A DNA stretch of 64,000 bases from Marisa cornuarietis (taxonomy: Eukaryota; Mollusca; Gastropoda; Architaenioglossa; Ampullariidae). The position numbers and the translations under genes are program-made. Where the stretch lies: the NCBI GenBank assembly GCA_004794655.1, contig SMMW01000087.1, forward strand, positions 744,001 through 808,000, read 5' to 3'. Under the pieces are notes generated by a model. The model was not told the origin of the DNA, made no database searches, and saw nothing but the letters and a program-made list of their open reading frames with translations. Below, in pieces: positions 49,011 to 59,155 of the stretch. Positions within the stretch are counted from its first letter, which is position 1. Each line of letters opens with the position of its first letter.

Positions 49011-49877
49011 GGGGGGAGGGGAACTGGGGTGAGAGCTGGTGCAAAAAAGACTAAGGCGAAAGAGACGGAAGACTTTGCGCCATTCGTGAACTACAAGCAG
49101 TGTGGTCAGATCTCATGCAAAAGTCACTGAGCGGCCTGGTCGATGTCTCTCCTCTCACTCCACCCCAAGCCACTCGCCGTGATGTACCCTTAGCTGCTGG
49201 CATGGCGTAAAACGCAAACCATCCACCCCAAGCTGCCAACTCATTTCATCTGCGATGGGAAAAAACCTGCTGCGGCCAGCCTGTGTCTGAGTGCCTCCTG
49301 TACTTTTATGAGGTCGCACCGTATCATACAGTGGGATCATGCACGAAATTACAGGTTTGACAGGTCATGAACGGTACACTGTTCGTATGGGGCTCGCCAA
49401 TCTAATGTCAGGCTGTGTGGGGGTAAGGGGGATTGGAGGGGTACTGGGAATGGGGGGAGGGGAGTTGAAACTCTCCCGACCATGCTGTCATAGCCAGGTT
49501 TGACTGTCTAAATCCGCGTGAGCGTGCGCGTGCGTGTATACTTATTATGTTTATGTTTGCTCCACATTTATACTTACTATGCTTAGGCATAAGCAGTGGG
49601 TTTTTTTTAATAAACTCGCGAAAAAAGCTGCATCCTTTTGTACTATTTTTAGACCTTTACACTACACTGTCGGTCTTCTGTGACCAAAGTGTACGCAGTC
49701 CAGCCTATGTCTGCTGAGACACTTGCATCTTATACAACTTAATTTATTCATCCACAAGGGCAGTTTCAGGTAGTGCTCATATGCTAGCGATATACAGATA
49801 AGTACATTCATATACATGTTGACTACAGTAAATATGTTCTCTCTCTCTCACTATGTATATACACATACATACTGTCA
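49011..49877. other. OSBPL1A: Intronic stretch
   Basis: No coding exon is recognised. It holds the short dispersed repeat at 49165-49230 and a G-rich patch near 49415-49470. Confidence 0.4.
49165..49230 (+). repeat. Dispersed repeat fragment (GGCRTGGCGTAAAAC type)
   Basis: The core CGTGATGTACCCTTAGCTGC followed by TGGCATGGCGTAAAACGCAAAC is shared, with few changes, with 55975-56050. It is a dispersed repeat, perhaps a SINE tail; the family is not identified. Confidence 0.55.
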
Positions 49878-49897
49878 CAGGCCCGTTCTTAGCCCCC

Positions 49898-49972
49898 GCG
49901 GGGCCCGAGGCAAAGGGCATGTGCGGGGCCCGAGGCAAAGGGCATGTGCGGGGCCCGAGGCAAAGGGCATGT
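49898..49972. repeat. Three 25-bp tandem units in the hAT 3' terminal region
   Basis: Three near-perfect copies of a 25-bp unit containing GGGGCCCGAGGCAAAGGGCA follow each other, with a partial fourth (GCAGGGCCC). They sit immediately inside the terminal inverted repeat. Confidence 0.9.
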
Positions 49973-50283
49973 GCAGGGCCCTCGACGCCGCGATCGCACG
50001 GTTTTTGTTGGGATCTAAAGACACTTTTTTCCTCAGGCACATCTCGTCTTTTATCATTGACAGCACACTGCATACACATTACAACATAAGCCTACGATTA
50101 ATTTATTTGTAACATTCATCAATAGGCTACAGTCGTGGTTGAGGTTGAGTTGACGGGTTTGCATCCGCCGTTAGGTAACACACACATACACGCGAAAGAC
50201 ATTCAGATTTAATAACCAAATAACATAGCAACACGTAAACATACGGCATAAAATAAAACGTAAGTTTTCAACACTAAAAATAT

Positions 50284-52198
50284 TTACAAGTGAACTCTCC
50301 TGGCCTTCACTGAAGCAAAATCATCAATAAGTTCACTGATATCTAATTCCCGAGAAACACTGTTCTCAATTGAGAGTATGGCCAAGTTCCTCAGACCATC
50401 TTGGCACATCGTTGACCGCAGGTACGTTTTCATTAGTTTCAGCTTCGAGAAACTTCGTTCTCCTGACGCTACTGTCTCAGGTATTGTGAAGGCAGTTCTT
50501 AAGGCAATCCATAAATTTGGAAAATCGAATGATCATCTTTTAATGGAGATGAAAGTCAGCATATTACGAAAGTCTCCATGCACAGAATCTGGAAAAATAG
50601 ACTTCAATGCGTCCATTTCCTTGGCAAGCAGGTATCCATCAACATCTCGGCTTTCTCCATGTGTTAGCACATCTTCCAAATTCTGCCCACACGACTTCAG
50701 CACCGACTTTGGCAACTCCTCGCTCGAAGTTGTAGATAAATCCAAAAATTTGATTATGATTCCTTAATCGTTCAAATCTTCTTTGAAGAGACGCAATTGC
50801 TGTATCCAATATCATGTTGAAGCAGATGATGCGGAAATCCTCTTGGGCATTTCTTCCTCCTTCATCTTCTCCTTTGTCTTGTTCGTAATCAAACATTCTT
50901 CTTCTCCTTCTAATTCGTGTAGCTTTAAAAACTGGTTCTGTATTCAAATCCTCTGCAATTTCTCTTGCGTTAATCAGAGAGCTTGAAAATTTATTTTGAC
51001 CATAATCTTTTAGCCATGTGCAAATGCCCTCCAAGCCATTTTGTGCATCTGAAAAATGTCAGACCTTGAAGTTCTTTACTGACAGTGTTTATTCAAAATA
51101 ATAAGTCATACCAGAAGAACAAGGAAACAACGAATTTGAAATTCTTCAGCTCGTTAGTCAGTGATTCAGTTTCACTCCGAGTTTTTGGATCGTTCGTTTC
51201 TTCTGACAGTTTGATCAATACATCATAACAGTTTCCAGCTTGATACCTTACAGCTTTCACGCTGTCTACACGACACTCCCATCTTGTGTGGATTTATTTC
51301 CCTAAGACGCCCTGTGACTCCAGACTTTTCTCCTTTCATGTTGGCCCCGTTGTCGTAACCTTGGCCACGTATATCGGCAAAATCTAGTCCCAGTTTTTCT
51401 AGCTCTTCTAGAAGGACATCAGTCTGAATCGTACCGTACTGAGTGACATTTGCTCTTCGTGGATGATTTCAGGTGTGCAGTCTAGTATCACACTAAAGTA
51501 CTTCGCAAATTTTGTTCTCTTGATGATAGTCGATTGCACCTTGTTTCCCATGAGAGAAATCAGTTCATTCTGAATTCAATTTCCCAAGTAGTGATCGTGA
51601 ATTTCGCCGGTCGTTGCCCTTCTTAAGTGCTCTTGCATGATCGGATCAAACCAAGCAACCATCTGAACTGGCCGAAGAAAGTTAGCATTGTGCGGCTCAT
51701 ACAGTTTGTTGATTACGGAATGCCATGTTGTGTTCTGCTAGGAACTGCACAATAGCAAGCAGACGTTCAAAAACGCTTCGCCATCGAGACCTCTCTTCGT
51801 TAATTATTTGCTGGTTAATTGTGTCCACTGTGCATTTCTTATCCAGTCGTAATTCAATTTCCAGCTGTCATGTGAGATTTTGATCGTTCATGCTCAGACA
51901 GACGAACGCGTGCATTTTTCTAATCACGGAATCCATCAGACGCTAAAGCGGAATTTGTGTTTGCAAACAGCTTGCAGCAGAAACAGAAGACGCAGTCCTC
52001 AGATTTGGAATACACCAGCCATTGACGATTCTCATTTTGTCCATTTGGTAAGCTTCTCTTCAGGTAGTTCATTGAAAACCTGCGTTTTGTTTCACGGTCT
52101 CTCGGAAATTCCATATCTTCGATTTTTTTAGCACCTTTCATTACCAAGAAGTCTCGATCAGAAGTGCTTAGGCAGTCGGGCCAAAATGCAGTTACCAT
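50284..52198 (-). pseudogene. hAT transposase pseudogene (ZMYM1/DUF4371-type)
   Basis: Minus-strand reading from an ATG at 52198. A TTF-type zinc-finger region (WLVYSKSEDCVFCFCCKLFA) is followed after a frameshift by LSEHERSKSHMTAGN, then FERLLAIVQFLAEHN, then [12 protein letters not shown] of the DUF4371/RNase H-like core. Next come DIRGQGYDNGANMKG at about 51.33 kb and the C-terminal dimerisation segment RSFSKLKLMKTYLRSTM to ELIDDFASV near 50.3-50.47 kb, ending at TAA 50284-50286. At least two frameshifts and an in-frame stop (before [12 protein letters not shown]) break the frame, so no full transposase can be made. Intact hAT transposases excise and reinsert DNA with a split RNase H fold. 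Related genes have been domesticated as ZMYM proteins, but the breaks here argue against that. Confidence 0.88.
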
Positions 52199-52215
52199 AA
52201 AGGGTTAATCAAAAG

Positions 52216-52777
52216 TTTTCTCAAATTTGCTATTTCTATACATTGCATTTTATACCTATAGATTGCATTTTATATTTATACAATTCATTCTATACTTATA
52301 GATTGCATTCTATAGCTATACATTGCATTCTATAAGTATAAAATGCAATGTTTAGCTATACATTGAAATGTATAATTATACATTGCAATGTATAGCTAGA
52401 GAGAGAAAACTCGGTAAAAACCGAAGTGTTTCATTTATATTATACTCAGAAGTTGCTATCCAATTCATTTTATATATACCTTTCAATTCTTTAGCTGTAG
52501 AATACATTCTAGCTATACATTCGAAATCTATATTTATAGATTGCATTCTATAACTTCTGACTTCAAATGTATACGGAACGAGGCTGGCTCATTTGCATAT
52601 TTGCGTTTTATACTTATAGAATGCAATGTATAGCTATAGAATGCAATCTATAAGTATAGAATGAATTGTATAAATATAAAATGCAATCTATAAGTATAAA
52701 ATGCAATGTCTAGCTATACATTGCATTCTATAATTATACATTGCAATGTATAGCTAGAAATAGCAAAGTTGAGAAAA
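52216..52777. repeat. Palindromic 20-bp repeat array with fold-back arms
   Basis: The block is built of 20-bp units close to ATAGATTGCATTCTATAGCT. The left arm reads TTTTCTCAAATTTGCTATTT at its outer end; the right arm, reverse-complemented, reads TTTTCTCAACTTTGCTATTT, and the unit order inside mirrors it for over 100 bp. Within units, TATAGCTATA and the perfect 18-bp palindrome TATACATTGCAATGTATA recur. It lies between the transposase start and the hAT right end. Confidence 0.85.
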
Positions 52778-52839
52778 TTCCCCTCTTGGCGCCCCATATT
52801 CGCCTGCCCCTAAGCACGGCCCTATACACCCAGCAACAA

Positions 52840-53625
52840 TAAGATAAAGTTGGTGACCTTCGGTCACCTCAGGCTAACACAAGGTCACGGCCAGTAGAAT
52901 TTATCAAGTGAATCACACGTGGAATGAATGAATCGCAGTGACGATTCGCTCTGCATGCATGCACCTGTGGCCAGACCGCAAGAGTGAGAACTCACATGCC
53001 AATACATAATCAGGAATAGTGAGGATACGGGATGCCTTCCTAAGGATTTGCTAATGACTTAAGACTAAATCCCTCTCTGCCTGGTTCTGGTGATCTTGGA
53101 ACAGATATTAACAAGAGAGACATTGTGTAACCAAGAGGTGAAAGAAAAATTGATGAGACTTTCAATGAAGTACTGATAGAACCGAATGAGAATGACAGTT
53201 TACAGAGAAGGACCTGAGTTTCCATAGGAGGTATGGGCGTTGCTGGCTTTTACGGAGGATCATGTCAGGGTTGATGTCCCATTTAAACTAGTTATCGAAG
53301 GTAGTACCTAGATATTTATAAGAGTCGACTACCTCGATCGTATCATCATGGATACTTTTGATGACAGCCTGAGGCTTGTTCATCCGAGAGTCAAAGATCA
53401 TTTCCTTAGTCTCTGAAGCATTCAAGACAAGGAAATGTTTGTCACACCAGCGTACAAACTCAGAAAGAGCGCCACTATGAACATGCTCATTATTATACAG
53501 GAGTGACAGCAAGGCAATGTCATCAGCATATTTTATCAGAAAGCTCCCGATATCCGCACCGGGAAACGCCCTTATTCTCGCCTGGTTTATGTTTGATTTG
53601 ATGTATCTTATTCTCATTCTTATTA
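52840..53625 (-). mobile_element. CR1/Rex1-like non-LTR retrotransposon 3' fragment
   Basis: Minus-strand frames give KYADDIALLSLL (RT catalytic YADD intact), then LSEFVRWCDKHFLVLNASET and TIEVVDSYKYLGTTFD. After a stop come FKWDINPDMILRKSQQRPYL and LINFSFTSWLHNVS. This is the palm-thumb and C-terminal region of a CR1/Rex1/L2-type reverse transcriptase. The 5' half is missing. It abuts the hAT right end and a different LINE on the other side. Confidence 0.8.
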
Positions 53626-53649
53626 GTAGTAGTAGGAGGAGGAGTAGTC

Positions 53650-55200
53650 CTTTCTTTGACTAGTGATTGGGTCTATTCCTTATGTCGTTCTTCGCATTCC
53701 TATGTTCTTTGGCCCAGAGCAGTCCGTGCCTTTGTTGTTTCTTCGTCACCCAGCTTGAAAAGCTCAGCCAGAGAACTCCACCCCCATCCCCCAAGCAGAC
53801 TGCGTACCGCTCTCTCGGCTTCTTCCGGTAGGACTTCTACTCTGGTTGCTTTTGGAAGATGTTAGCATCTGTCTTCAGCTGGAAGTTGTACAGGTCGTTG
53901 CAATATTGTCCATCGGTGTAGTACAACAATGCTTTCTGCTAGAAAGGCCATTGCTATCTTCGATGACTGAAGTCTTTCTTGACCCGTCTTGTTGAGGGTC
54001 TTCAGTCGTTGGTAGGCCCGTTCGCTGTCACCTCATGCTGTTCTCTCCTCTATGGTCTGGCAATGGTTCTTGATCTGCATTCATCCCATTCTGATGTCAC
54101 AATTCACTGTAGTGCACATGGAAACTACTTTGGATTTGCTTTTCCTCTTTCTTCGATACCCTTCTTTGGTCACAGAGATCGAGAATGTCATTCGTGACCT
54201 AGGGTTGTTTCTTCTTTCTTTGTCGCTCTAGCACTTCTTCCGCTCTCGTCTTTTTCAGCCATGGTGGCTACATCGCTGTCCGCCATGTGCAACGCTCCGA
54301 TTTTGGCCTTAAAGATCTCTGCAACGTTTGGGTCTTTCAGCTTCTCAAAGCGAATATTTGGGTTGATTGAGCGGTGTTTCACCTTCAGTTTCAACTTCAG
54401 CCTCGTGAAGACAGTATTGTCTCGTGTCGCATCGCTGGCCAGCACAGGCGGGGAGCGGAGCGAGGAAGGGGGTGGCCCTGCGGCCATTCCCACCCAAGTT
54501 TCGCCGCCTGGCCACGCCTTGACAGAGGATGAAATCGATTTGATTAAATCATCTGAAGAGTGTCAAGTTGCCGTCCTCGCTCCTTTGTGGGGATGGAAAG
54601 TATTAGCTAATGCGAGTAAGTAATTTTATACAAACTCTATGAGTCATAGAGCCTTACCGGCGGTTTCACCTAGGCCATATTTATCTACCGCTGCTGGTAA
54701 ACGCCTGGGTCTCTCTTGGCGTTCTAGTCATATTTACGACGTGGACGTCCTTTTTTTCTTTCTTTTTTTTTTGGGGGGGGAATAATGGCTTGATAACCCA
54801 GTCCAGGTATTCGTAAAACTCATGAGATAATGAGGCATGACAGAGATGGAGATCAGCCTGCCAGAAACTGGTGTTCATCCGACCACTTCTCGACCACGAG
54901 GAAGCCCACGCCATGCTGATGTGTGGTTTCTTCCCCACTATTCCAAAGCATGTGACTTTCGTGAGTTGCAGTCTCTCTCAATGCTTGGCCATCTGACCAC
55001 TGTCAGTCCCTAGCGGTACCGTTCTAGCTCATGAGTGAGTTCCGTCACCTTGCCGCATTGATGTAATGGGAGGACGTTCCTCGTATCGGTGGATGTTCGT
55101 TCTTTCAGCTTTAAAGCTGGTTGGGCTCCAGTAGCAAAATGTTTGCTGTTCCTTTCCTGAAGCTTGCTGATGGGGCGCGGCTGTTGTTGATCGGGCTCGA
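53650..55200 (-). mobile_element. Non-LTR retrotransposon 5' part (family R, copy B)
   Basis: On the minus strand this piece carries a decayed endonuclease region (THELERYR, a TVVRWPSI segment and, in another frame, SGEETTHQHGVGFLV) at 54.8-55.1 kb. It then has the linker LKLKLKVKHRSINPNIRFEK and LKDPNVAEIFKAKIGALHMA near 54.27-54.4 kb, and sequence matching the start of the RT region of copy A up to about 53.65 kb. The RT palm and C-terminus are absent. A piece with a 5' end but no 3' end is not explained by normal LINE 5' truncation, so a deletion or rearrangement at 53.64 kb is likely. Confidence 0.78.
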
Positions 55201-55974
55201 CCGATCCAGATTAAAGATTCTTCTGCGTCAATTATTCGAATAGATCTAGTCTTTTCTCTAAGCTTACATCCTTGGTGGCTCTTATCTCCTTTTCAAGTAA
55301 ACTTGCCAACATTCTCTGGGCCTCTGGCCATGCTGGCATTCCTGGCAATGTCTGAGCGGACTAAGCCCGCTCGCCAGTCTCCTGGTCAATTGCAGTCGCT
55401 GATGGGATGTCATCTGACCGTAAGTCTATCTTCACAGCCTATGTTAAGTCAGAAACACCACTGGGACACTGGGTCAGAACAAGCTACACGCCACCCTTCC
55501 GTGTTTTTCTGACCGCCTGTCTCCATGCCGTCCTGTAGGAGGTAGTTCTCACTAGACTAAGGTAAGGGCACACAGTGAACCTCAACAGTTTGTCCTTGGT
55601 GTCAGGGAATTTTTACTGTTGTGCATTTTTTGATTACTTGTCCTGGTCTTCAGAATATCCGCCAGCATTTTTTTTTACAGCAGGCTCTTTGTTTTTCTTG
55701 TTTAGGTCCATCCCATCGGCAGCTATTTTTTCATTTTTAACGACGATAGGATTTTACCGTAAGATTTAAGATTTGAATGTCCTGTTAGATTTTGGCTTCA
55801 GGTTCTGGTTTGTTGGTGGCTTTGGTTTGTTGTGGCTTTTCAGGGCACAACATTCCTTTTTTACATATTACTTACCGTTTTATAATTTTGCTCCTTGTGT
55901 TGGCTTTTGTTGTTAAGGATGTTATCATATCACCTGGCGTTTATGTGTCTCAACCTTTTTTTATATAACATTAC

Positions 55975-56050
55975 GTTTTCTCGCGTGATATAGCCTTCGT
56001 TGCTGGCACGGCGTAAAACACAAACAAACATTAAACCAACAAACAAACAT
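55975..56050 (+). repeat. Dispersed repeat fragment (GGCRTGGCGTAAAAC type)
   Basis: The core CGTGATATAGCCTTCGTTGC followed by TGGCACGGCGTAAAACACAAAC is shared with 49165-49230 and followed by an AAAC-rich tail. Confidence 0.55.
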
Positions 56051-57266
56051 TCTGAAACATAGTTTATGATAATTTGAAATATTATATGTGCTTATTATTT
56101 TTTTAATTTGCCACCGAAAACCTAGTACCGTTTTATGAAGCATAGTTTGTTAATTGATTTGAAAAAGACATCTGGCTGCAATGACATGGGGCAACACGGT
56201 GTTCCAAGCATGTTTTTTCGTTTGCTGTAAACTGGAGAGGTGGCTGATCAAGAAAGAGGGCACGAAGAAGTGGTGAGAGATAGAAAGCGATTGCCTCGCA
56301 TGAAGCAAGAAGTGTAGGTAAGAGCGGAGCGCGGTACATATAGACTATAACCATGTGTTGACAACGCCTATCGACTGAACACAAAGCAGTCATGTGGAAC
56401 GCAGTCAGTGCTCCGGGGACATGCTATCAAGTTTCTTTGTGATCGACAAGACTCTCGCTTTGTCTGCTGTGCTCAAGAGCCTTTTTTAACCAGACGCCTC
56501 ATGTTGAATATGTGGGACTTTATATGACTGATTAATTTTTATGTGATCGACAGGTCTGGGGGACACCTATGCAGAAATGTGACTGTGAAACTGTGTGTCA
56601 AGAACTAGGGCCCGTCATTTGACACTACCAAGAAGGCTGGTAAAGGCCGTGTTAAACAGGGTTGAACGTTTAACCGAGTTTGGCAAAGTCTTTATACATG
56701 ACGGTTAAAGAGAAAATGGGTCATATGTTTGTCCATTTGGCTCTTAAGACAGACTTTGTCGCCTCTCATCTACCAGTAGTCGTAAAGTGTTAAAATATTG
56801 CCCTACAAGCACAATCTTTTAGCTGTAACCCGACCCTCTTGTCATAATAGCTCCCGTACTGAGTTTGTGGCTTTTTATAGCATGTTAAATTTCTTTTAAG
56901 TGACAATGCTTAATCCAGGGCAATGGGCGTGGCTTGGGATTCATCTGCAGATTCTCACTCACAAGTGTACAGTGCACAAAGCGGAACGTGAACGCATTCC
57001 TTTCTCTACACACACTCACAGAGGCACGCACACAGCGTAATTTATTTATCGTTTATTTATTTGGACCTTTTACCTGTCTGCATATCCGTGTGCAGTTTGT
57101 ATCAGTGTACGATGAGCTCATTTGTGAAAGTGTCGTTTTTGTAACAAGCGAAATTCTTGTCCTCTGACAGTCCTTTTGTACCTTGACAATCTACTTTTAT
57201 TGAATATCGGCTGTATCGTTGTAAATATTATAATAATGCGACCTGTGCAGTTACTGTCATCCGGTT

Positions 57267-57270
<4 letters not shown>

Positions 57271-57325
<55 letters not shown>
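57271..57325. repeat. (GATT)n tetranucleotide array
   Basis: Almost 14 uninterrupted GATT units. On the minus strand they translate as a repeating INQS pattern, which should not be taken for a protein. Confidence 0.97.
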
Positions 57326-57326
<1 letters not shown>

Positions 57327-58529
57327 TGCAAGTCGTGTATATGCAGTAAACAGCGGTTTCCGCAAGCTGTGCATCGTTGCAGACACATCTAGCGATGTTT
57401 CGAGTGCTTGATGTTTTCCTCATTAAGCCGTCAGTTAAATTGCTTGTTCTTGGCGTTGATTTCCCAGCCCACCTACTGATTAAGTGCTTTTGACCTCTTG
57501 TGCTATTGTAGGGAGCACGATAATATTCTACTTTCATGTTTTGTCGAGCAGCCGCCTGACGCACGGGGGCGATGAACAAACAAATCTTTTGAATCTTCAT
57601 TTTTCAAACAAAACGTAAAAAGAACGTGTTTTCTTTGGTAGTTCTGGAATAGCTTCGCGTAAAGTGGCTTCCCTAACTTAGGCGGGACAAGTAATCAAAA
57701 GCTGGTGTGGACGTCTGCAACCAAAATTTCATTTAATATAGGTCCACAGTGAATCGAAGTTTAATTGCAAATACTTTTATCCCTTTGCACCACCACCACT
57801 ACCATCACCACATCAGTCCTGTCCCCACCACTAACAGGCATTTTAAGGAGACATTTGTTGAACGAAACTGAATAATATCTTTGGTACAGTCAGTCAGGCT
57901 TTGTCGAACCGTGTGATGCTGGCCTTAAAACACAATGCTATGCATGCAGAGCGCTTTATTAATCTCAGACGGCAGTACAGACAGTACTGTCCTCGGTCTG
58001 GTCGGTAGACATCACTGCAGGCGACGTTGGGAATATTTTAAGTTCAGTGTTGGGAATACCGACGTAACGAAGACTGGTAAACAGCAACCGAAGTCTTTAC
58101 ATGTTCACTAGTTTGTGGTTTTCTTTTTCTGGAGTTTAGTGTAACAGAGTGTTGTTGGGTGCACGTTTCTCACTCGACGTGTGAGATAAAGATTGTGACG
58201 AAAGTAATACAAACGATACTGGGGACGTGCTACCCTGCGTGTTTCAGACTATTTGTCGCTATAGTTTCATTTCTTGGGCTTTCCACCGCTTCTGCTTTCC
58301 CTCTCTCACACACACACACACACACACACATTTTTTTTGGCTATGGTTCGCAAAGTACAAATAATGGAAACTTTCTACAGGTACGTCGTACATGAAGAAA
58401 CAGTGAACCGTAGTTCGTTTGTATGTGTTGGAGCATTGAAGGTGTATAAAATAGGCTTGATGGTGAGGACTTTTTAAGGTCCCTGAAAGTCTTTTAATCT
58501 AGTATGTTTACATGAGACTTTTCAGTCAG

Positions 58530-59155
58530 TCGTCCCTTGCCTGGCACCTGGCGTTGGGGGGAGCACATGGATAGACGCTGCAGCTGACAGGGCCCGCCTC
58601 TCTTGCCTATTGTGGGCGATAGTCAGCAGGTCCTGTACAGGACGACCAGTCCAGTCTTTGACGTTCGTAAGCCAGTTCTTCCTCTGGGCACTGCGGCATC
58701 GGCCACCCTCCAAGGTGCCTTGAAGGACAGTCTTCGACAGGGTGTCGTGCCGGGTCACATGACCAAAGAAGATCAGCTTTCGTCGCTTGACTGTTGATAG
58801 TAGAGGTCCCTGGTGTCCTACGAGTGTGGCAATCTTGTTTCTTACAAAGTCGTCGGTTTTATGTTCTTTGTATGAGATCCGGAGCAGCCTCCTCAGGCAC
58901 TTGTTCTCGAAAGCCTGGATTCTCCTTTCCGTTTCGGCGAGCAGAGTCCACGTGTCACATTCGTAGAGCAGGACCGGCACTACCAGGGATTTGTACAGCC
59001 TGTACTTGGTAGTGAACCTTATCTTGTGGCTATGCCATATCCTATCTAGCCTAGCCTAGCCATGGCTGCTGTTGCTGTTGCGATCCTGATGCGGATATCT
59101 AGCGTGGAGCTGCCGTCCTTGCAGAGGGTGGCTCCCAAGTACTTGAAGCTATTTC
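58530..59155 (-). mobile_element. Non-LTR retrotransposon 3' part (family R, copy C)
   Basis: The minus strand encodes the element's C-terminal domain in one open frame (58980-58522): CDTWTLLAETERRIQAFENK, LRRLLRISYKEHKTDDFV, RRKLIFFGHVTRHDTLSKTV and WTGRPVQDLLTIAHNRQERR. It is strongly similar at the DNA level to 20.68-21.28 kb. The copy stops at about 59.15 kb, so it is 5'-truncated. The frame is better preserved than in copy A, suggesting a younger insertion. Confidence 0.85.

Larger units (their letters stand above)
49878..52824 (-). mobile_element. hAT-superfamily DNA transposon relic
   Basis: The left end reads CAGGCCCGTTCTTAG. The right end, reverse-complemented, reads TAGGGCCGTGCTTAG, so terminal inverted repeats of hAT type are recognisable though diverged. 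The flanks TACTGTCA and TACACCCA could be a decayed 8-bp target duplication (five of eight match). Inside are a minus-strand transposase pseudogene and a palindromic tandem-repeat block near its 5' end. It lies in the large OSBPL1A intron. Confidence 0.75.
55201..58529. other. Intronic or intergenic stretch
   Basis: No coding exon is recognised. It includes the dispersed repeat at 55975-56050, the GATT tetranucleotide array at 57.3 kb and a CA run near 58307-58330. Confidence 0.4.

Noticed and set aside
53280..53620. CR1-like fragment as part of the adjacent family R copy B
   Set aside because: Its motif text (KYADDIALL, DSYKYLGTTFD) is of another LINE type, and the family R sequence ends abruptly at about 53.65 kb.
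57118..57600. 160-codon minus-strand ORF with INQS repeats
   Set aside because: The repeat is the GATT array in translation; the flanking text has no domain.
53650..59155. Copies B and C as one interrupted element
   Set aside because: On the minus strand the 3' piece (C) lies upstream of the 5' piece (B), so they cannot be halves of one insertion without an extra rearrangement.
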